This document shows positions 11,856 through 17,397 of a stretch of DNA of 17,397 bases, piece by piece (the stretch's first letter is position 1; each line of letters starts with the position of its first letter). Location: assembly GCA_030614245.1 (NCBI GenBank), contig JAUWKK010000015.1, positions 1 to 17,397 on the forward strand. The letters are read 5' to 3'. The position numbers were made by a program, and so were the translations under genes. The stretch comes from Planctomycetota bacterium (GTDB lineage: Bacteria; Planctomycetota; PUPC01; JABMSA01; JAUWKK01). The notes beneath the pieces are model-generated. The model saw only the letters and a program-made list of their open reading frames with translations, was not told the origin of the DNA and did not search any database.

Positions 11856-12989
11856 GTGGAGGGCCTGATAATACTCGCGCGCCGGAAAAGGATCGAAATT
11901 CTAACCGTAGTGGGCGCCCGCCCGCAGTTCATCAAGGCGGCTATGGTTTCCGCCGCTATCGATCGGCACGGCCGCGAGCAGGAACCCGAGATCGCCGAGA
12001 AGATCGTCCATACCGGGCAACACTACGACCACGAGATGAGCCGGATATTCTTCGACGAAATGGGCATCCCCAAGCCGGCCGTCAATCTCGGTGTCGGCTC
12101 GGGCAGTCACGCCGAGACCACCGGGAGCATGATGGTAGGAGTCGAGGCTGAAATCATCTCGCAGAAGCCCGACCTCGTGCTCGTCTACGGCGATACGAAC
12201 TCGACGCTGGCCGGCGCAATGGCGGCTGCAAAACTCGATGTCCCGGACGCCCACGTCGAGGCCGGCCTGAGGTCATTCAACAGGCGAATGCCCGAGGAGA
12301 TCAACCGGATACTGACGGACCGCGTCTCGACGCTCCTGCTATGCCCCACGCTCCGCGCCGTCGAGAATCTTGCCGCCGAAGGGATCACCGACGGCGTGCA
12401 TCATACCGGAGACGTGATGTATGACGCCGCTCTTGCTTTCGGCGAGATCGCAATGAGGGAAAGCCGCATTCTCTCGAGGGAGAAACTCACGCCGAAGCGA
12501 TACTACCTTGTCACCGTACACCGGGCTGAGAACACGGACGACCCGGCTCGGCTGCGAGGCATCCTCGACGGGCTGCGAGAGCTTGCCCGTGAACTCCCGG
12601 TCGTCCTGCCGCTGCATCCTCGGACGAGGAAGGCTATCGCCGCTCACGGATTTGAAAAACTTTGCGAGGGCATCAGGATACTCCAGCCGGTCTCCTATCT
12701 CGACATGGTCCGGCTCGAAAAGGACGCTACGGTCATCCTGACCGATTCCGGGGGCATCCAGAAGGAAGCATATTTCCACGGAGTTCCCTGCGTGACGCTA
12801 CGAGATGAAACCGAGTGGGTCGAAACAGTTGAGCAGGGCTGGAACTTGACGGTCGGGGCCGATCCGAAGCGGATCGCCGACGCAGCACGGCAGGCCGGCA
12901 CGGGGAAACAGATCGAGGAATACGGCAACGGCAGCGCCGCAGCGGTCGTGCTCTCTTGCATCCAAGCATCGCTATTGACCGATCACTGA
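11856..12989 (+). CDS. wecB: UDP-N-acetylglucosamine 2-epimerase (non-hydrolysing)
   Basis: 377 aa. Converts UDP-GlcNAc to UDP-ManNAc in the cytoplasm for surface polysaccharide synthesis. Motifs are intact: VVGARPQFIKAA near the N-terminus, HTGQHYDHEM, VYGDTNSTLAGA, HVEAGLRSFNRRMPEEINR (catalytic Glu/substrate loop), VTVHRAENTDDPARL, PLHPRTRKAI, and LTDSGGIQKEAYFHGVPCVT with the UDP-binding SGG. The start is uncertain. GTG 11856 is the only standard in-frame start before the conserved VVGARP, yet has no SD, while a perfect GGAGGG (11858-11863) lies inside the frame, 7 nt before ATA 11871. It is the first gene of the operon, 22 bp before the glycosyltransferase, with a TGATG overlap to a mini-ORF. 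Confidence 0.93.
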   Translation: MEGLIILARRKRIEILTVVGARPQFIKAAMVSAAIDRHGREQEPEIAEKIVHTGQHYDHEMSRIFFDEMGIPKPAVNLGVGSGSHAETTGSMMVGVEAEIISQKPDLVLVYGDTNSTLAGAMAAAKLDVPDAHVEAGLRSFNRRMPEEINRILTDRVSTLLLCPTLRAVENLAAEGITDGVHHTGDVMYDAALAFGEIAMRESRILSREKLTPKRYYLVTVHRAENTDDPARLRGILDGLRELARELPVVLPLHPRTRKAIAAHGFEKLCEGIRILQPVSYLDMVRLEKDATVILTDSGGIQKEAYFHGVPCVTLRDETEWVETVEQGWNLTVGADPKRIADAARQAGTGKQIEEYGNGSAAAVVLSCIQASLLTDH

Positions 12990-13012
12990 TGGCCGGCAGG
13001 AGCCTTCTGTAA
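12989..13012 (+). promoter_or_regulatory. Seven-codon mini-ORF linking wecB and the glycosyltransferase
   Basis: The wecB stop overlaps an ATG (TGATG, 12987-12991). The frame reads MAGRSLL and ends in TAA, which overlaps the next gene's ATG (TAATG, 13010-13014). This could carry terminating ribosomes to the next start, which also has its own AGGAG about 9 nt upstream. It may be accidental. Confidence 0.3.
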
Positions 13013-13821
13013 TGATTCTTGTTCTGTTGCCCGCTTACAACGAAGCAGAGGCGCTTCCCTTGCTGCTTCCAAAGATAGGGAAGGTTCTTGGCGCATCCGG
13101 CCGGGAGTATCGAATCCTGGTGTGTGACGATGGCAGCAGCGACCGTACTCCCGAGCTTCTGGAAGCTTATGCCAGGGAAATGCCGCTGGAGGTGCTCACT
13201 CACAAGTACAATCGCGGCCTGGGAGAGACGAGCCGCGACCTCTTCGAGCGCGCCATCGAGATCTGCGGGCCCGACGATGTGATCGTTCGCATGGACTGCG
13301 ACGACACGCACGAGCCGGAGTTCATCCCCAAATTGATTGAGAAGCTCGACGACGGTCTTGACGTTGTGATCGCGTCACGCTTTCAACCCGGCGGCGGCCA
13401 GGTCGGCGTCGGCCGCTATCGAGCTTTCATAAGCTGGTGCGCGAACGTCTTCATGAAAGTGTTCTTCCCCGTCGCGGGCCTGAGGGAATACTCCTGCGGC
13501 TTCAGGGCATATCGAGCCGGAACGATCATCAAGTCGATAGAACACTTCGGCAACAATTTCATCCAGTTGAAGGGCTTCGGCTTCACCTGCACGCTGGAGA
13601 AGCTCGTCAAGCTCAAGCTGATCGGCGCAAGGTTCGGCGAGGTTGCCTTCGTGCTGCGTTACGACCAAAAACACAGTGAGAGCAAGATGGTATCCAGCAT
13701 GACGATGCTGGGGTATCTGATCCTCGTGATCTGCTATCACTGGCCGCGGGGCGGATGGCGCAGCCTGTGGCGGGATCACGTGAAACGGCTGGAGTCACAG
13801 CCCGGCGGCTCCGGGAACTAG
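13012..13821 (+). CDS. Family 2 glycosyltransferase (DPM1-like)
   Basis: 269 aa, ATG 13012 after AGGAG. GT-A fold with VLLPAYNEAEALPLLLPKI at the N-terminus, nucleotide-binding VCDDGSSDRTPELL, KYNRGLG, the metal-binding MDCDDTHEPEFIPKL (DxD) and ASRFQPGGG, as in polyprenol-phosphate sugar transferases and related GT2 enzymes. Near the C-terminus SMTMLGYLILVICYHWP is hydrophobic and may attach it to the inner face of the membrane. It likely transfers a sugar, perhaps a ManNAc derivative from the preceding step, to a lipid carrier or growing glycan; donor and acceptor are not readable from sequence. The stop is 14 bp before asnB. Confidence 0.88.
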   Translation: MILVLLPAYNEAEALPLLLPKIGKVLGASGREYRILVCDDGSSDRTPELLEAYAREMPLEVLTHKYNRGLGETSRDLFERAIEICGPDDVIVRMDCDDTHEPEFIPKLIEKLDDGLDVVIASRFQPGGGQVGVGRYRAFISWCANVFMKVFFPVAGLREYSCGFRAYRAGTIIKSIEHFGNNFIQLKGFGFTCTLEKLVKLKLIGARFGEVAFVLRYDQKHSESKMVSSMTMLGYLILVICYHWPRGGWRSLWRDHVKRLESQPGGSGN

Positions 13822-13835
13822 AGGAAACAGCAGGC

Positions 13836-15806
13836 ATGTGCGGCATTTGCGGCATATTCTCCAACCCACATCCGCCTGCCGAGGCAGGCTCGGCGGCCCA
13901 ACAGGCTCCGCGGGTGCCACGTTCAAGCAAAGCTTGGACGTGCATCACACACGGCCAACGGAAGCCCGTTGACCGTGGCACCCCGGGCAGGGATGACGTA
14001 ATCCAGGAGATGATGACACTTCTGGCCCATCGCGGCCCGGATAGCGAAGGACATTGCTCGGGCCCCGGATATGCCTTCGGCCACCGCCGCCTGGCCATCA
14101 TAGACATCGAGCACGGCGCGCAGCCCATGGCTTCCGCCGATGGCCGATACTGCATAGTCTTCAACGGCGAGATATACAATTATCTGGAACTGCGCCGACG
14201 CCTTATGCAGGGCGGGGTCGATTTCCGCACCGCCTCGGATACGGAAGTGCTCCTGCAAGTGCTCATTCACGAGGGCGTGTCGGCCCTCGACCAGTTGAAC
14301 GGAATGTTCGCCTTTGCCTTCATCGACCGCGAGATGGGCGAGTGGCTCCTGGCGCGCGATCCTTTCGGCATCAAGCCGCTCTATTACACGGTTCTGGATG
14401 GTGAGATCGTCTTTGCATCGGAGATCAAGGCGCTGCTGGCGCATCCGGGCGTCGAGGCCGCCGCCGATTGGAAGGGCATGCAGCATTACCTGACGTTCCA
14501 GTACTGCCTGCACGGCGAGACGCTCTTCGACGGCATCGCCGCGCTCGAGCCCGGCTTCTATCTGAAAGGAAAGGCCGGCGAGATCACCAGAACCGTGCGC
14601 TATTGGGATACGAACTACCATATCGACGAGCATCATACGGAGGATTACTTCAAGGACCGCCTGCTGTGGCTTCTGCGAGACAGCGCCCGGCTGCAGATCA
14701 GGAGCGATGTCCCGGTGGGCGCGTATCTATCGGGCGGGATAGATTCGAGCATCGTCGCCTCGATGGCGGCCGAGCATCTCGGCGGCACCCTGCCGGTCTT
14801 CCACGGACGCTTTGCCGAAGGCGCCGCCTATGATGAATCCGCCTATGCAAAGGTGATGGCCGAAACGATCGGCGCCGAATACCATGATATCGTGCCTACG
14901 GCCAATGACTTTGCGGAGCTCCTGCCCGACTTGATCTACGCGCTGGATGCACCGGTGGCCGGGCCGGGTCTCTTCCCTCAGCACATAGTCAGCCGGCTCG
15001 CGGCGGAGCACGTGAAGGTAGTCCTCGGCGGCCAGGGCGGCGACGAAATCTTCGGCGGCTACGCCCGATACCTCATCGGATACCTGGAACAGGCACTCAA
15101 GGGAGCTATCTTCGAGACGCAGGAAGAGGGCAAACATATCGTTACCCTCTCGTCCATCATCCCAAATCTGCCCGTCCTGCAGCAGTACCGCCCGCTCATG
15201 CAGCATTTCTGGCGCGACGGGCTGTTTGATGAGATGGACGCGCGGTACTTCCGGCTGATCGACCGCAGCCCCGACGTCGAAACGCTCCTCACCGGGGATG
15301 CCTTTGCTATATTCAACCGTGATGAGGTCTTCGCCGATTTCCAGAGAGTCTTCAACCATCCCGATACGGTGTCGTATGTCTCCAAGATGACGCATTTCGA
15401 CCAGAAGACGCTGCTCCCCGCACTGCTCCAGGTCGAGGATCGCATGAGCATGGCCGTGTCGCTGGAATCCCGCGTGCCGCTGCTCGATACGCGGATAGTC
15501 GATACGGTCACGAGCATGCCGCCGCCGATGAAGTTCCGGGGCGGCAGGACGAAGTACATCTTCAAGAAGACGATAGCGGGCCTGCTGCCGGCTTCGATCT
15601 GCGACCGAAAGGACAAGATGGGCTTCCCGGTCCCGCTGAGCGAGTGGATGGCGGCCGGGCCTGTGTGCGATTTCGTGCACGATGTGTTGATGTCGAAAGC
15701 CTGCGCCGAGCGCGGTCTGTTCTCGCCGGCTGCTCTCGAGCGCCTGATGAAGAGGGAGGCTCGCTTCGGCCGGCAGCTATGGGGCGCGCTCTGCCTTGAG
15801 CTATAG
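13836..15806 (+). CDS. asnB: AsnB-type glutamine-dependent amidotransferase with an N-terminal repeat insertion
   Basis: 656 aa from ATG 13836. This start is required because Cys2 (MCGICGIF) is the Ntn nucleophile, and GAGG lies upstream; an in-frame ATG at 13755 would bury it. Glutaminase domain: HRGPDSEG (65-72), NGEIYNYLELRRRL, SDTEVLL, ARDPFGIKPLYY. Synthetase domain: PP-loop YLSGGIDSSIVASMA, then LGGQGGDEIFGGYARYL, EDRMSMAVSLESRVPLLD, KDKMGFPVPLSEW. In family members only about 20-30 residues separate GIF from HRGPD; here there are 56. The extra residues are encoded by two palindromic repeats (13872-13896 and 13912-13983) read in frame. In polysaccharide clusters such enzymes amidate sugar carboxyls or make asparagine; which one is unknown. 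All catalytic motifs survive, so activity is possible if the insert loops out. Confidence 0.93.
   Translation: MCGICGIFSNPHPPAEAGSAAQQAPRVPRSSKAWTCITHGQRKPVDRGTPGRDDVIQEMMTLLAHRGPDSEGHCSGPGYAFGHRRLAIIDIEHGAQPMASADGRYCIVFNGEIYNYLELRRRLMQGGVDFRTASDTEVLLQVLIHEGVSALDQLNGMFAFAFIDREMGEWLLARDPFGIKPLYYTVLDGEIVFASEIKALLAHPGVEAAADWKGMQHYLTFQYCLHGETLFDGIAALEPGFYLKGKAGEITRTVRYWDTNYHIDEHHTEDYFKDRLLWLLRDSARLQIRSDVPVGAYLSGGIDSSIVASMAAEHLGGTLPVFHGRFAEGAAYDESAYAKVMAETIGAEYHDIVPTANDFAELLPDLIYALDAPVAGPGLFPQHIVSRLAAEHVKVVLGGQGGDEIFGGYARYLIGYLEQALKGAIFETQEEGKHIVTLSSIIPNLPVLQQYRPLMQHFWRDGLFDEMDARYFRLIDRSPDVETLLTGDAFAIFNRDEVFADFQRVFNHPDTVSYVSKMTHFDQKTLLPALLQVEDRMSMAVSLESRVPLLDTRIVDTVTSMPPPMKFRGGRTKYIFKKTIAGLLPASICDRKDKMGFPVPLSEWMAAGPVCDFVHDVLMSKACAERGLFSPAALERLMKREARFGRQLWGALCLEL
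13872..13896 (+). repeat. GC-rich palindrome inside asnB
   Basis: GCCTGCC-GA-GGCAGGC (13874-13889) is a perfect 7-bp stem inside CCGCC...GGCGG. It encodes about residues 13-20 (PPAEAGSA) of AsnB and lies 16 bp before repeat copy B. Similar CAGG-rich debris lies near copies A and D. Confidence 0.6.
13912..13983 (+). repeat. Tripartite palindromic repeat, copy B (inside asnB, in frame)
   Basis: 72 bp (24 codons) with perfect 10-bp terminal inverted repeats GGGTGCCACG and CGTGGCACCC. Hairpin 1 is CACGTTCAAGC/AAA/GCTTGGACGTG with one G-T pair. Hairpin 2 is CACGGCCAACG/GAAGC/CCGTTGACCGTG with one mismatch. It encodes residues about 26-50 of AsnB (RVPRSSKAWTC, ITHGQRKPVDRGTP). Confidence 0.9.
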
Positions 15807-15898
15807 CACCAGCGGTTCATCGATGCATAAAGCGCGGCCCATGATCGGAAACATGCCGGCCAGACTTCTCCAGACCTGACCGATGATCGACTACTGCA

Positions 15899-17284
15899 AT
15901 GCATGATGACTCCCCACAGCGAGCATACGTTATCGAGTCGCTGGGCCGCTATTGGCCGGCGGGCGGCGGGCCGGTACGCGATCTGCCCATCAGGCAGGTG
16001 GCCCCGCCCGAGTTGGAACACCTGCCGCCGCAAGGGGTCAGCGTCGCCCTGCCGCCCTGGGCCGAGGATACCGGCGTCCCGGGCGGGCTGTGGGTCCCCG
16101 CTCACGCTGTAGCCGCTGGCGACGAACCCGAATGGACGCGGACGGACTGGCTCCGGGCCGCATTCTGGTATCTCTCGGGCGCTGCCGAGCGCGCTCATGA
16201 AGAAATCAACGGGCCAATACATTCGTATGCACTCCGGTTGAGAGGTTGGGACGAGCGGTTCCGCCAGAGAGCCTGGGTGAACCGCATCGGCCTCTTCCTC
16301 AGGCGCTGGGCGTCGAAGGAGGCCCAGATCGGCGAAGAGCAGCTCTTCGGGCCTCTGCCAGAGGCCGAGATCGTCCTGACGCACGACGTAGACGCCGTGG
16401 CGAGGACGGCGGCTATTCGCTGCAAGCAGACGGCTTTTCACGCTTTCAATGCGCTGCGGCATCTCGCCGGCTTTCGAGTGGGTCAGGCGGTCGGGAAGGC
16501 TCGGCAGGCGTTACGGTTCTTCTTCACCTCCGGCGATTACTGGCGTTTTGATGACATAATGCGGCTGGAGGAGAGCTGCGGCCTGCGAAGCCATTTTAAT
16601 TTCTACGGCGGCGCCGGCCAAGGCCGTTCGCTCGGGCAGATGCTGATCGATCCCGGTTACTGCGTCGGCGAGCCGCATCTGAAGGCGAAGATCCGCGAAC
16701 TGCACGCCGGCGGATGGACTATCGGGCTGCATCCGTCGCACGGTGCCTGGGCCGATCCCGAGCAGATCAAGGTCGAGCGACTGCGGCTCGAGGATGCACT
16801 GGGAGCGCCTGTGACAAGCTGCCGGCAGCACTGGCTGCGATTCTCGTGGGAGCACACGTGGGCCGCCCAGGAGGCCGCCGGGCTGCGGCTGGACACGAGC
16901 CTCGGCTATAACGACACCCCCGGCTTTCGCAACGGCTCCGCGTTGAGGTTCCGGCCATGGTCCGGGAAGTGCGGCGGCCCGATGGCCATCGAGGCATTGC
17001 CGATGGTATTCATGGACTCTCACGTGTATGATTATGGAGAAGGTCGGGGTGGCACGTTCAAGCGAAGCTTGGACGTGGAGCAGGGCCAACCGAACACGGC
17101 TGACCGTGGCACCCAGGCCGGCCCGATGTTCGCATTCTGGCTCGACGAGGTCCGCGCCGTCCGAGGCACGGCCACGGTCATCTGGCACCAGCGGGTTCTG
17201 AGCAAAGATTACGGCTGGGGCGAGGGCTTCCGGGCGCTGTTGGATTATATCGAGAAGCCACGGGGCGTGGAGCAGGTTTTCTGA
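15899..17284 (+). CDS. Polysaccharide deacetylase-like protein (DUF7033/WbmS-like) with an in-frame repeat
   Basis: 461 aa from ATG 15899 (MHDDSPQRAYVIESLGRYWP); no good SD is visible, so the start could differ. An N-terminal region of about 150 aa precedes a carbohydrate-esterase-4-like TIM-barrel core: VLTHDVDAVAR (catalytic/metal Asp and His), FFFTSGDYWRFDDIMRLEE, HFNFYG, IGLHPSHGAW, SCRQHWLRFSWEHTW, DTSLGYNDTPGFRNG, RFRPW, and VIWHQRVLSKDY near the end. Such proteins occur in O-antigen and capsule clusters and are thought to remove acetyl groups from polysaccharide, though activity of this subfamily is little proven. It follows asnB after 92 bp. Residues about 383-406 (GGTFKRSLDVEQGQPN, TADRGTQ) are encoded by repeat copy C between the conserved FMDSHVYDYG and FWLDEVRAVRG strands. 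Confidence 0.82.
   Translation: MHDDSPQRAYVIESLGRYWPAGGGPVRDLPIRQVAPPELEHLPPQGVSVALPPWAEDTGVPGGLWVPAHAVAAGDEPEWTRTDWLRAAFWYLSGAAERAHEEINGPIHSYALRLRGWDERFRQRAWVNRIGLFLRRWASKEAQIGEEQLFGPLPEAEIVLTHDVDAVARTAAIRCKQTAFHAFNALRHLAGFRVGQAVGKARQALRFFFTSGDYWRFDDIMRLEESCGLRSHFNFYGGAGQGRSLGQMLIDPGYCVGEPHLKAKIRELHAGGWTIGLHPSHGAWADPEQIKVERLRLEDALGAPVTSCRQHWLRFSWEHTWAAQEAAGLRLDTSLGYNDTPGFRNGSALRFRPWSGKCGGPMAIEALPMVFMDSHVYDYGEGRGGTFKRSLDVEQGQPNTADRGTQAGPMFAFWLDEVRAVRGTATVIWHQRVLSKDYGWGEGFRALLDYIEKPRGVEQVF
17047..17114 (+). repeat. Tripartite palindromic repeat, copy C (inside the deacetylase gene, in frame)
   Basis: 68 bp from GGGTGGCACG to CGTGGCACCC. The first hairpin, CACGTTCAAGCG with AAGCTTGGACGTG, differs from copy B at one of 25 positions. 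The second (GGCCAACCGAACACGGC, TGACCGTG) is more diverged. It is translated in the same strand orientation as copy B relative to its gene, but the encoded peptide differs because another frame of the repeat is used. Confidence 0.88.
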
Positions 17285-17326
17285 ACGTGTTCAGCAGGGT
17301 GCGAAATGCCGGTTGCAAGGCACCCT
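17281..17326 (+). terminator. Hairpins at the end of the operon (weak terminator candidate)
   Basis: CTGAAC-GT-GTTCAG (17281-17294) overlaps the deacetylase stop. It is followed by AGGGTGC (17296-17302) pairing perfectly with GCACCCT (17320-17326) around a 17-nt loop. Neither has a T-run, so a classical intrinsic terminator is not shown. The second may be a shrunken relative of the palindromic repeats, since its arms match their ends. Confidence 0.35.
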
Positions 17327-17359
17327 ACAGCCCCAACCCTCGCAATGCAGGCAGGCAGG

Positions 17360-17393
17360 CACGGCCAACCGAGGACGGTTGACCGTGGCACCC
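17360..17393 (+). repeat. Tripartite palindromic repeat, copy D (right half only)
   Basis: CACGGCCAACC, then GAGGACG, GTTGACCGTGGCACCC: the second hairpin and right terminus of the family, with no left hairpin. It is preceded by a CAGG-tandem (17346-17359). It is intergenic, close to the window edge. Confidence 0.75.
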
Positions 17394-17397
17394 GGCG

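Noticed and set aside
15059..16462. Long minus-strand open frame across asnB and the deacetylase gene
   Set aside because: Antisense to two well-identified genes and without recognisable motifs.

Overview
The window looks like chromosomal DNA of a GC-rich, uncultured bacterium, most likely of the Planctomycetota (Phycisphaerae-like). I infer this from a bacterial two-subunit topoisomerase VI, a large secreted RCC1/beta-helix protein, a minimal flagellin and a polysaccharide cluster. No rRNA or core marker gene is present, so the placement is tentative.

Layout. (1) 1-2093, minus strand: the first 697 codons of a secreted protein with about seven RCC1 repeats followed by a right-handed beta-helix; it runs off the left edge. 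(2) 2291-4933: a decayed mobile element. It holds a chimeric ORF (ParB-like N-terminus joined to a tyrosine-recombinase C-terminus), a frameshifted DnaC-like helicase loader, and a winged-helix replication initiator with four iteron-like repeats inside its gene. A short ORF fragment follows, which abuts the displaced 3' half of a tRNA-Arg(ACG) gene, a typical integration scar. (3) 5172-8159: a promoter, a palindromic repeat, an operator-like dyad and the top6B-top6A operon (ATGA overlap). (4) 8303-9118: a near-perfect sigma-54 promoter, a leader hairpin and a 240-aa flagellin, followed on the other strand by a secreted-protein remnant reduced to its signal peptide. (5) 9358-11389, minus strand: an AT-rich restriction-modification islet with an unknown 181-aa protein, a beta-class adenine methyltransferase and a frameshifted MutH/Sau3AI-like endonuclease. 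A run of nine G lies between methyltransferase and nuclease. (6) About 11600-11734: the 3' end (domains V and VI) of a group II intron. (7) 11790-17284, plus strand: a consensus-like sigma-70 promoter and a surface-polysaccharide operon of wecB-type UDP-GlcNAc 2-epimerase, GT2 glycosyltransferase, AsnB-type amidotransferase and polysaccharide-deacetylase-like protein.

The most unusual signal is a family of about 70-bp tripartite palindromic repeats. The ends are GGGTGCCACG and CGTGGCACCC, and two internal hairpins lie between them. There are three full copies and one half copy. One lies in the top6 leader. Two lie inside protein-coding genes (asnB and the deacetylase) and are read through in frame, adding about 23-25 residues each. 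The half copy is at the right edge. These look like protein-invading palindromic elements, comparable in behaviour to the Rickettsia palindromic elements.
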